A stretch of DNA of 64,000 nucleotides from Stenopsyche tienmushanensis (lineage: Eukaryota; Arthropoda; Insecta; Trichoptera; Stenopsychidae): positions 124,001-188,000 of the forward strand of contig WACJ01000082.1 in assembly GCA_008973525.1 (NCBI GenBank), written 5' to 3'. The notes beneath the pieces were generated by a model. That model was not told the origin of the DNA. It worked only from the letters and a program-made list of their open reading frames with translations, and made no database searches. This document shows, piece by piece, positions 1 to 13,000 of this stretch. Made by a program: the position numbers and the translations under genes. Positions within the stretch are counted from its first letter, which is position 1. Each line of letters starts with the position of its first letter.

Positions 1-832
1 TTTAAATTTTCTACAAAATATCCTTATTAAATATAAACTTAAATTTATTAAATACTATTGATGTGATGTATGGCATTATTTTTAATGAATACGTGTAAAA
101 TTATTATTTTAAATTCAATCGATAGCAACATTGCCTCCGATAAAAAGATTAAATTTGAATTGCATTGCTTTTATCCGACGAAAAATCGGATAATATCACA
201 CAATTAATATGTTAAATGATGCATAAACAATTTTATTTTAGTACAAAACACAAGCTTCTTATTGTTATATTCGTTGTTCAATTCAAACGCTTAATTAAAA
301 ATTCTTTAGTACACTTATTTACTATTTAAATTTGAAATAAAGCTAAACAATCCAATTTATTATAAGGCAAAGTCAAAAAATAAAAATATTTTGTATTAAA
401 AAGGCTGAAAAATCGATAAAGAACTATCAATAAGTACACTTATAAGATAAAAAGAAAGTTGATACAAATTTGGCATTAATTTTTATAGACGTATTGAGCG
501 TGTGTTTTATTCGTATAAGAACTTACATATGGATCTGATAAATTCGCTATGATTTTAACGCGTCTTTATATTGAAACATCCCTTTTAAAAGGCGTGTAAT
601 TATTATCCGATGTCCATGTAAATGATTTCTTATTTTATATGCGCCAAAAGCAAGATGTATTGAAGGAACTCATTAAATATTCTTATATTAAGTAACATAA
701 CATTTACAAAATTTATAGCATAACAGTCGATAATAAACCACATCTGCGTCTTCTTCGTATTAATCTAATTATAATCGTCGTTGAGATTTTTTTACATTGT
801 ACTTTATACATTTAAAACATTTTTTAATCGTA
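1..832. other. AT-rich 3' flank of LHFPL
   Basis: No gene is seen. On the minus strand this is the LHFPL 3'UTR and downstream sequence; AATAAA at 511-506 is a plausible poly(A) signal. Confidence 0.5.
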
Positions 833-1038
833 TCACAAGTGGAAGTTGTGCATTCCCTGTTGGTAGTCTCCGCGGTTGTATGCGGATATTTTTGAACGGC
901 CGGTCCTGTTTGAAAACTGGGAATACGTATCCACGTCCAGAGGAGCCGGTTGCATCAAAAGCACAGGCTGCAACGAAAGCGATTTACGAGAGCCGGTCAT
1001 CGACATGGCGTCCGTAACATAAGCGTTATTAACTTCGC
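833..1038 (-). CDS. Lhfpl: LHFPL exon 4 (cytoplasmic tail)
   Basis: A 206-base coding exon after acceptor TTTGTTTCAG| (1039), with stop TGA at 835-833. It codes a 67-residue polar tail beginning [10 protein letters not shown] and ending NFHL, including SRKSLSLQP and SNRTGRSK, two basic Ser-rich stretches that could be phosphorylated. It has no Met-initiated frame of its own. The case rests on the acceptor, the exact phase fit to exon 3, and a sharp rise in GC over the flanks. A candidate poly(A) signal on this strand (AATAAA) lies at 511-506. Confidence 0.75.
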
Positions 1039-4000
1039 CTGAAACAAAAAGAAAATCATCATGAAAATAATTAAAAACGGTTGGAATCCTTCGTGTTTCG
1101 AGACAAAATAATATTTCTATTTATACACTTGAAGCCAATGAAATAGATCTGGCAAGATCTACATTTTTTTCATAGGATTTATATGGAAAATCATGTTTTT
1201 CTTCATGTTCCGTAGAGAAATTTCAATCCTTTCGCTCCATAAAATAATTAATCATAATTCTTACGCTGATCTGCATTTTTATCTATGCCGCAGACGCATG
1301 TTTATTTGTATTTTGTTGAGCCGTGGAAGATCTTTTCGTACCAAATGTTTGGGGAAATTATGAACCATTAAATCCGTATTTTACTTGGGACAAGACGTAT
1401 CATTCTACGCGTTAAAAAGAAATAAGTAGTTATACGTGGAGACGAATGGACGAAATATCTAAAGAAGAATACCTTTGAAAGTTGATCGATGAGTGAACAA
1501 TGAGGAGAACTAACCAGAGACTTCAAATAAGCGCACGATGGAACCAAATTGTTCACGTAACCACCAGCAACAGGACGCTCAAGAGCTCAAAACATTCTTT
1601 GAAGGGTTAACGGAAGCGTTAAATGGGGAACCCGTATATATCTTCAAGGCTTTCATTATAAATAGCATGATAGGTATGATTCCGGGAGAGACAAAGCGAA
1701 AAACTCGGACGATTATGACTAAATTTAATGATGAAAAGTGGCTAAAAATGCCACTAACTTGGGAGCATGTAACGGAAGAAGAATTGCTACTAAATATCTA
1801 GCTTTTTCCAATAATATGCTGGATATTGTAGTATATAAAAATCGATGTTTGTTTGTTCATATTAAATGCGCTGCCATACCGTTCATCCGATCGCGATAAA
1901 ATTCTTCATCGAGAAGAAATTGATAAATGACTTAATGAACTCTATGCAGATTCCATACAAAGTGTATGAAGGTACGGCCAGATCTATTTCATTAACGGGG
2001 AAGGAATTGAATATTTCATTAACAAAAGGGTTAAATTTTCACTCCAAAATATTCTCATTTTCATTAAAAACAATAAACAATTGATTGGTTTTCTGCTTAT
2101 CCGATATATATAAGTTGCATAATATTTATTCATGACTACTATAGGCATGTTGAGCAATACCTATTATAGTTTGTTGTCGGAAGAAAAACAATTAAACGCT
2201 GAATGAGCGCAAATTTCAAAACCATTACAATTACATGCCCCACGATTTTAAAAGCAAAAAGAATGCTCGTTAAACAGAATGCACTCATCGCTCACGTTTT
2301 AATTGTGCGTCTGCAGATTGTCTATAAATTGACTGAATATCGAGGAGAATTTAAACAAATTTGACTTCATAAAATGATTATTGCGTATGAAAAATGAGAG
2401 AATATTTTTCAGTAAAAACAAGCAATATTAAACAAGCTACTTTTGCATTAAAAATCGGACCGAATGTGCTTTTTGTTATAAAATATGCTTATCAAAGAAA
2501 GAATTGCAATGTTCAATTGTATTCCATTCATCTAAATGCACTTTACAGAAACTATTCATTTATTAACTAGTATATATATCCTATATATATGATATCACAC
2601 CTATTATTATAATTTATCGTGCATTAAAACCGTTCAATGCAACACGTTTGCGTATTATTAATATAAGAAATTGTGCTCCTTTAATGATATGGTGCTTTTA
2701 ACCGGTCCGATTTCCTATTTACAAATAAAACCTTTATAAAGAGTCGCACTGCTGGGATAATTGGAGTCTGGCTGAAGTCTCACATGTCTCGTGGCGAGGA
2801 TGAAAGCGAGCGTCGACAAGATAACAGCATCCAAACATGCTATAACTGCCAACAAATATGCCCATCTGATACTGCATCGACCTGAAACAATTCGTACGAG
2901 GGAATCATTAAAAAATACATACAGTTGAAAAATCAACGACTCGTCTTCCAAAATAAAGTGTTATAAAATGATTTCATAAATTAACAATAGAAAGAAAGTG
3001 TCTCATAAAAATGTACTCAGTGACAAACCAATTATATATGGTGCTAGTTATTCTAGAGACGCGTTTATCAGATGGGAGATTTAATGTGTATTTTAAGACA
3101 ATAGTCCATCATAAGAAGTGTTTAACGTACCAATAAGAATAGTCTTCCTTATTAAAATGTTAAAAAATCCAATCAAATATAAACGAATTAGAAGAAAGCG
3201 CTCCGTGGATTTCTTTATGATGTATTATATTTATAAATACATAGTAAAATTGCATTATAATCACCTAAATTATACTGGTTCGCTTCTAAACCGCACGTCT
3301 CTTGTACTGCAGTCGTTCCCCATCCTGCCGGATATACGACCACTCCGATCACAAGACACAATGCTGAAATGATAAAAATAGCAATTCATTTAACGTGCAC
3401 AAATATTGCAGTATGATAACTTATGACAAAATTTAATCAAAAGATATTGAATGCAGCATCTTAAAGATTTTATTAATACAGTCGACAATGATGAACATAT
3501 TTTCAGAACATGTGACAATAGTAAAAACAACAATAAGATCTAAATTATGAAATGAATGTGGAAGAAAGTGTATAAACAATAACGATGCTTAGGATATGTA
3601 ATCTTGAAGCGTAACACTTCCACAAAATCACCGAGCGTTAAACCATTATTCGAATCGTTCACGAAACAAAAACAAAAGATGCGTCTCGTTATACCTTATA
3701 TATACATTAACATGAAAACTGAATACCGTCAACAACTCTAATGCTTTGATCGTATAATAAAACATCTACAGATTTATCAATATGCCGTTAAAAGGGAATC
3801 TAATATAGACGTCGACGAGAAACTCGTCTATAAAACGTCGATCCCACGCGTAAAATAGCATAAATCTGACGTGCAAAATTATAAACTGATATGAACGCTG
3901 TAAAATTGGCCGTCGTTGAATTAATTCCAGTATATACTTCAAAACATTTAGTATTCCGTGGCGTTAGAAAGTGCATTTTAAGATTTAATCTTAACAAAAT

Positions 4001-7000
4001 TGGCGTGATCATCTACAAAATGTTTACAATTAGCTAATGATATTAAATTGGCTTATTATAAGATTTAAAAGGAAGAGTGAAAATTAATATTTGTTTGTTC
4101 GTATTTAATGCGCTGCCGTGCCGTTCATCCGATTGCGATTAAATTTTGTCAATTTATTGTTTACACTTGCGGGAATAACATAGGCATAATAAAAATATTG
4201 TTTGTATACGCAATTTGTTAAACGAGACGTTTAGCGTATGCACTATGTTGTCGCATATTGGTCTGATGGCTACTAAGGTAAAAATAAAAATAAAACACTA
4301 CAGCCGTCGATTTCCTATATATTTGCCAAGCGTTCGGTCTTCGGTGGACTATGCAGGGACTCAAGCGTCATCATTTAAATTCATACCTGGATCAATTCGT
4401 TTGGTGACAATAGCAATATTACAAGCGCCACGTCGCTTTTTATTCAATACGTCTTTTAATATGAACAGCTCGCCCATTGTAGGCACATTAGAAATTTTTC
4501 TGCATAACAGATGGCCCTTCATTTCATATTAATTATATTTAAACAGATGGATTTCCAAATATTTGGCTTAGCGTGATTTCGAAACAATTATTTTCCCCAT
4601 GGTGGATTTGATGACACACATAATTGATTGAATTTATAAGCACCGATCGTATAAACATGGTATGACCTCTTTAGGAAATGTTGCAACGACAGCAACATTT
4701 AACAACGAAAACGTTATAAATTCAGTCTAGAGTTGAATTGGATCTGAAATTAAAGACAAACTTATTCGAGTATTTCATATAGACTATCATTATGACAGTC
4801 TGGCGACTGAGTGCCGTTGGGTTAAGGTTGCCAGACTATTACCAGCTTGTTAAGATAGTACCAGACTGGTTCAAACTTGCTGAATCTAACCAGAAAATAA
4901 TGTCAATTTTAAAAAAATGGTATAAATTATTTTGAATACCTTATAATAAATAGTTTATAAAAACGCCAGACCAAATAGATGCTGTTAACGCGTTACCCTA
5001 ACAACACTTATAAATGATTGTCACTCATTTATCCCAAACCCAATGACACTCAGTCGCCAGACTGTCATATTGTCCTGAAACACAACTATTAAATTATTCA
5101 GATGTATCAGATGATGATGAATTTTAATCGCCAAAATCATTAGTTTGTCTTTGTTTAATCTTGTTCTTTGTTTAACTCTTACTTGAACCACTTTCCACCT
5201 CAATGGCTTTCGATGGAGCGAAACAATTCATTGTATCGGAGGATTACACCTTGATTCCGTACGAACCGTGACCTAAGCACTCATGATTGAACGACTTAGA
5301 CCTATTTGGATAAATATTTCCGAAAGCATCCAGACCGGTTCTCATTAAATGAGATCTATTGAGGCTACCCTATATTCCAGCGAGACGATAAACGATCAGG
5401 TTATGCAATCTAGAAATCTATACTTTCGAGTCGGAAACTGAGTAGACAACGATGAGAAAGTACTCGAGCAGGACCATAGGCTTGAAATGATCAAGAAGTT
5501 AATAGATCGGTACGCGATCACGTATCAATTTCGCCTACATCCTACAGTGTGGTTGGACCAACAGTATACTTTCTATTTGAAGCTATAATTAGTTAAATCT
5601 GTCGGTGAATGCCTATTGATATTTTCAACTGGTTTACAACCGTTATTGACACGTTTTCCTCGTCGATCTTTGTACTTTTCGAGATCTACTTATCCAACTG
5701 CTATCAAAACAAACTTATATTATGCTTATGTTATTTCCACAAGCATAAACAATAAGTTGCCAAAGTTTTATCGCAATCGGATGAACGGTATGGCAGTGCA
5801 TTAAATACGAACAAACAAAGATTAAATATAGGAACGTTCGAAATTTCTATATCAACCAATATTTTTGCCTAAATTCAAACACATATTTGCAGAAAGCGTT
5901 AAATACATGTAGGTCAACATTTTTAGCACCATATTTGAATAATATAATATGAAAAACTCATAAACACGAATTCTCATGATGTACTCTTTATGTGAATATG
6001 CTTCTATAAATCAACTTTTTTATTTTAATAACTTACGTGATTTATATGAATAAAAAAGTACATCATATCAGATCAAATTAAAGGTCGTTAGAAACTCTGA
6101 TTGCCTTGAAATTTTCGCGGAAATCCTCATTCATATGGTCAGAAAGTATACATTGTTTTATGATTGAAAATATATAGATTCAATGACAATTCGAATATGC
6201 AAGTAAATACACTCGTTTGTCGGCCATTTTGTTCAGTCACAGTAAATTCTTCCGTTGAATAAGTCGTCGCGCGCTTCTGCCACTTCCCATCCATGCGAGA
6301 TCCGCGCGATCAACCGTTTTTTGACGTTGAAGAACAATACCGCCGCGAATATCCATCGGAAGCTCGTGGAAGTTTATGGTAGTGATGTGATGAGTCGACA
6401 ACATGTCAACATGAATTCCCTGATATTTTTCGAAGTCTCTTTAGTGAATTGTACCCAGAATGCTCACACAAGAACATCGTCAAAATCGCGTAACCACCGC
6501 GCTTGAATTTTTGGATCGTTTTGCACTGGAGGATGACGCTTTTCTATCGTGATGGGGAATGAGACATGGGTATGTCACTACACCCCTGAATCCAAAAATA
6601 TTCCACAGCCAATACCCTAAAAAAAAACATTCATTTAGAACCACAGAAGGGAACCCGAGGAATCAGCCTCCCGCATGACAACGCCAGGACCTACACGGCG
6701 CGGGATGCTGACATCATTTGGATGGAATATTGTCACCCATCCACCTATTCACCATGGTACCATAGGACTATCATCTCCCGTAAATGTCGCAAAAAGCCCT
6801 AAAAGAGGACAGAGTGGTCACAAAGTCTGTGTGTTCAACCGGTCCGCTTTTCGGACCGCTTACATGACAAATGAGCGCCTCGCGTTCGAACGCCATGCCC
6901 GAACATGTCTACAGAACGATTACGAACTCTTATTATTATTATTATTAAACGAAGTTAACAATCACCCGCAACCACCTTGAGTTTTTCGTCAACTGAGATT

Positions 7001-10000
7001 AGACTCCCGCGCTCAATGAGTAGCACGCCGAGGACTGTAATCCTCGTCTCCCGTATACAATGTGTTAATACGTCCTTATAGCCGGAGAGCGATATATCGT
7101 CATTGTCAATACTTGGCGCCTTATTATTCGCATCGCAAAAAAACTTTTCTTTAAAATAAATTCAAAAAACGTTAAATAAAACCCTTTTTAATAGATAAGT
7201 TTATTGTGGTAGAGTTATTTAATGCACAATTGCGAATTTGAGTCGATTCGTTGTCAATTGCGAAGACGCAGTGGCTACAAGTTCTATGTGTCCAACCGGT
7301 CCGCTTTTCCGACCGCTGATATGATGAATGAATTTATTACAAAACGAAATTGTCCGAAAAAGACTGATCGGGTGGATTGTTTAAATTTTACAATCAGGTC
7401 GAAAATATTGTTGTCTTTATTTTATTACGGGTTTATGCCGGTTTGGTCGACCCAATGTTTAAGCGATAACGAAGAAAAGAGGGATTAGACTACTTAGTAT
7501 ATATCATAAAAATGAACAGAGTCAATCAGTGTTGATTTGTGTAAGTAGAATGGTCAAATAAAATAAAAACCATGTGCAACTCTCAACTGGGTCGGTATTT
7601 GGCGTTTTGCGCCCCAAGCCCAGTTGCGCCCGTAGTGGGCGCCTGCTTTGCCACCCCTTTATTACGGCTCTGATCATGGTATTGATGGAGAAGGATTGTA
7701 CATTGAACGATGTAGAGCTAGTCTATATATAATACCGATCTCGAAAAAGAATCGAATACAGAATTTCTAGTGATAGTGTCATTGGAAAATTAAAGTGCAA
7801 AATTAAATTTAGTGGGATTGAATGGATCCCGCTTCTTACTTGTTGTATGAATGACATTTTCAATTTTTTATCCCATTTATTTAAATCAACTTTATCTCAG
7901 GTAAGGTCAACCGTGAACACAATGGAGCTCCTTCGGCGTCCAAAGGTCAATCATCAGCTTCCCGTCATTGCCGTTTCTTAATTGCATTGTAATAAATTGA
8001 TTCATCAATTACAACAGAATGCTTTGCGGTAAATCTTCAGTTTCTATTATTATATAAATGGATGTTGAATTTCGGCTGAATCGAGATTTTAAAATACCTA
8101 TTATGACGACGATCGTCCGAATCATAAAATTTAAGTGCTCGCTAATGTTCAATAAAATTGATTTTTGGTAGCAAATTCGTACTGCTTAAGTGGCGAAAAT
8201 TACATTGTGAAAACGTGGAGATTCATCGATCAGTGAAAGGTTATCATAATGCATTATGCGAAATGGACGATTATGAAATTAACTAAGAATACTCGGAATT
8301 GAATAACAACATTTTCGATGCGAAACAAAAGGATCTTTCGGTGTCAGATGGTAAAAGTGGCGGACAGAACCGAGACTTTCGATCGATGCTTTCACTATTG
8401 ATTTGTCGGACATTTCTTTCTTTTTTGTACTTCATCATACTTTTTTATGCGGAATGTGAATACGCAAGGGTTGAATTTGTCATTTAAGCTGTTCGCTTTA
8501 AGCATACTAAGTTAGAAACGCTGTTGGCACAGTTCCTATCGGGTATGCACCATTAGATACTGTCGAATCATCTTGCTAGAATTACACGGAAACTCGAAGA
8601 ATCGTGTCAGCACTTACTGGTACGACTATGATGGAACCAGTTTCCAAGATAGCTCTCTTTAAAAGCATGCTGATTAACGCGTCCATTATCGATGTCGATT
8701 CATCCAATTTGCAGCCGGATACCTGCTGCAAGATTCCAAGATCCCACGTCCATGAATATCATCCTCAAATAACCAACGCCAATAATTACAAAGGTAGCCC
8801 ATTGGGAAAACAGGACGTCCTTCCATATACAGATCATATAAAATGCCGCAAAAGGCCCTAAAAGAGGACGGAATGGTTTGTATGTCCAATCGGTCCGCTT
8901 TTCGGACCGCTGATATGATGAATGAGCGCCTCGCGATCGGATGCCATACCTAAACGTACAGAACGATTACAAATTCTCATCATTTTACAAGCTTATACCG
9001 GCTGGGTTGGCCCAATGTTTAAACGATAGCGATCCCAAATATACTTTTAAAATTTCATACTCATTTTTAATGCAGAAAGAATGATTCAATATTTTGAAAA
9101 ATATGAATTAACCTCAACAATTCCAGCCTTTATTTATCGTGAGATGAGAACCAATATGCTCTGGAATAACCTATAAGCATACTGGAAACATTTATTAAAT
9201 GATTATTTAATTATATTATGCAGTGGACATTTTGATGATTGCGCCTTATGAAGGTTTTGATTTTTTTTTAACCAATTTGTGCTATCATTCAAATGCTCAA
9301 ATTATGCGATTATGTTAAATATAATATGTTCAACTGTGTGCATTTTTAGCACCGATGAATTGTGAGTTTTATTAGGTTTTTCGCCAAGTATTAAGCGTTT
9401 CCAAACTTATTGTCGATAGTGTATTATAGCGATGGACGGTAGATTTAAAAATATTTATGACTCCCCCAGCCATGACCGTCTATCAGTCATCGGATTTTCC
9501 GATGACTGAGCAAACTCTTCGACCGATCAAATTCATCAATCGTAAAATTCATGTAATCGATGCGTATTGAAATTTTCTAAAATACTGATTTTATGTCACT
9601 AGTGAATGGTTTTCTATTCGATTCCAGATTATAAATGAATAAAAATGTCTAAAAACCTGATTGAATTTGATTTGTCAACTTTTTAATAATGTGATTATAT
9701 GGTATTAGGGTGTATCTTCTATTATATAAAAATGAAATGGGTTTTGTTCGTATTTAATGCGCTGCCATATCGTTCATCAGATTGCAATAAAACTTCGTCC
9801 ACTTATTGTTAAAGATTTTGCAAGTAACATAAATATAGTTTAATATATAAAAATCAATGTTTGTTTGTCCGTATTTGATGCGCTACCATACCGGTCATTC
9901 GATTGCGATAAAACTTTGCCAACTTATTGTTTGCACTTTCTTAAATAATATAGGTATAGTACAATTAACCTACAATAGATCTTATGTATAAAAATCAATG

Positions 10001-13000
10001 TTTGTTCATATTTATAATAAAACCAACGCGCTGGGTATCGGCTAGTTTATAATATTTTTATATAATATTTAATAAATCTGCAAGATCTTTGTTGTTTCGC
10101 ACGATTTTACATATTTTTTCTTGGGTTACGTCACTTTGAATGATACGTCAATTATACAAGAACGTATATAATTCCATTCATCGAATCAAAATTGCATATC
10201 CATCAAGTGTGATTTAGAGACAATTGCAATGTTTATGGCGGAAATCACCTTGTACTTTCTAAATGCCATCATTTTCCGGTTTAACAGCCAGTAAAATATA
10301 ATAACACATAAAAATCATGTTAGAAAGTCGCATAAGAGGTGGTGTAAAATTACCCCGATGATGCAATATGTCGTGGCTTAATGAGAGTAATTCGTGATGC
10401 CATTCGGCGCCGCGGCGACTTTTAGCGTCGTGACTCGCTTTGCGTTCTTTTTGGACTCGTACGACGATGGCTTTGTCAGCTTAGAGCGAAAACCTTTATC
10501 CGGAAAGTGCAAATTCACCGCAATTTCGTCCGATTGGCCTTAAACGCGGGCGAAATCGAAGCATGTCTGACGATTTGCGAAATTTCGAATCAGCATTTCG
10601 TTCCGGCGTCTTTTCACATTCAGCGTTAAATTAATATTTTGCAAGGAAATGACCTCCAGGTCCAATGGCCAATGTGAGCTCATGAATTTATTTCATTACA
10701 CTAATAATATTGTGGTTTTAAAATGACTTTTTCATATATGGTGTACCAAATACATATCATCGGAGCGCGCGGGTGCTTTTAGCACAGTAAGCGAAAGGTT
10801 AAAATCGCTTAAGATGTTAACGAGGTCTTGCCACATCCGAGCTCTTTGAATCATGAATGGATATAAAACACCCATACATCCATTGATATTAAACATTTCT
10901 AAAGGTAGACTTCGGAAGACGTCAATGTAAATGATTTCAAAAGAGATGAAGAAATTGCTAAAGGCATTGCATTAAAACCAGAATCGATGATTTTTGCCAT
11001 CAATGAATGAATGATTCTTCATAAATAATCACATTTTCTTATAATTAAGACAGATAATTGATTAACCCCTTCATAATAACCGGTTAAATCACTATTTTTC
11101 CGGAATGAAAACTAGTCCATTCATAGGATAAGATCACATCCATAGCGTATGTATCTATTATTCACATTCTCAAGAGCATAACAGTATCTAAAAAATATCT
11201 AGAACTTTAAAGTTATCACGTTGGTAAAAAATATAAATATATAAAAAATAATATTTGTTTGTTCGTATTTAATGCGTTGCCATACCGTTCATCCGATTGC
11301 AATAAAACTTCGCCAACTTATTGTTAACACTTGCGGGAATAACATAAGCATAGTAAAAATATAGTTTGTGTGCTCGAATGGCTGATAAAAATTATCATTG
11401 ATCCAAGAATGTGTTATTCAGCCAAAGCGCCGCCGGCAATCACTTTGTACTCAATTCTGACATGCCGAGTAAATCGTGCAGAGCCGTTGAAAAAACCATT
11501 GTATCGGGTATTTTTCTCATTATTTTGCACCGCTTATCTAATCAATCGAACCCCACATAATTTCATGTGTTTAAACACTTATTTTACCGCTAAAAAGCCG
11601 GTAGAAAGTGCTGTTGAACAATTTTGCCGTATGCAATTACGGTATATGTCGCTTTCAGTTCGCTCGGAAAAGCGTCAAAGAAACGTTCAAGTCGTATGTA
11701 ATTTGCCTTCTCACAGACCATCCATGCAATTTCTTCGTCTTTGCAATTAACATGTACGCGAGCAATCATGTGAATACTTTATGGTCCCGGCGAAGGTACG
11801 AAGCCGTATAATTATCGGCTAATTGTGACTTGCTGGAAATTTCTGGACAGTTTTTCGCAATTGCACAAGAGCCTTTCAGCGGGAACAATGAAAGAAGATC
11901 TTGCCACAATTGCATGGGTTCGCGTTCGAGGAGAAACAAGATATCAAAATTCGTATTGCATGACAATCACAATATAATATTACAAGGTGAACCACTACTA
12001 CGCGATATTTAAGGTCAAATATTTCAGAGCCAGTGACACGAATGTCCTTTCTAAATCTGGATTCCGTGTAAAATATGAATGTAAGCATCATCTAAATGGC
12101 ACAGCCTGAATTGCCCGTGTAAAACATAAACATTCTGGCGAGCCTTTATCGTCGCAAATTTTACACGAAGGCCTCGAAATTGGACGCAATCATTGTCTAG
12201 CATTTGGGAATTGCGTCATGTGATTATACAAATATTCAAGTCCGCCATTGTTATTTGATGACATTAAGCCCAGGGGAAAGTCTGGCCAACGGTTCAAAGT
12301 CCAGATTTAGCCCTTTGAGTAGTGAGCTAATCTAAAATCTTCATAGTCTTAGATGCTATATTCGCTTGTTCGTCACTTATCATCCGTATAAAAGTGCAGG
12401 GCCGTCACAAAGGGATGGCAAAGCAGGCACTCGCCACGGGCGCAATTGGGCTTGGGGCGCAAAACGCAGAATACCAGTCAAGAGTTGCCCATGATTTTAC
12501 TTGACCATTCTACTTTACATGAATCAATACTTATTAACTTTGTTCGTTTTTATAATATACACAAATTTATCTAATCGTAATAAAATAAATATTCAATAAA
12601 ATAAAGACAATAATATTTTCGACCGATTGTAAAATTTAAACAACACCCGATCTGTCTTCTTCGGGCAAATTCGTTTTGTAAGCATGTTCGGGTATGGCGT
12701 CCGATCGCGAGGCGTTAATTCGTCATGTAAGCGATCCGAAAAGCGGACCGGTCGGACACACAGACCTTTTGATCATTCTCTCCTCTTATAGAGCTTTTTG
12801 CGGCATTTTTGGGGGATAAATGCGCACCCGGGGGCATCTGTACGATCACGAAAGCCCCCTCAGAGGCTAATTTATATAAGTGGCTTGCGACAAATGAGGT
12901 TGCGAATGAATCAAAACTTCTCCCCGCACATAAAACTATATATTTATCCATCTTACTAATTTAATATATTGTATTTAAAATAGTATTACTTAAGTCAATC

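Noticed and set aside
11370..12091. Possible Helitron Rep/helicase coding after the Helitron-like end
   Set aside because: Frames are short and overlapping, and I could identify neither the Rep HUH motif nor helicase motifs.
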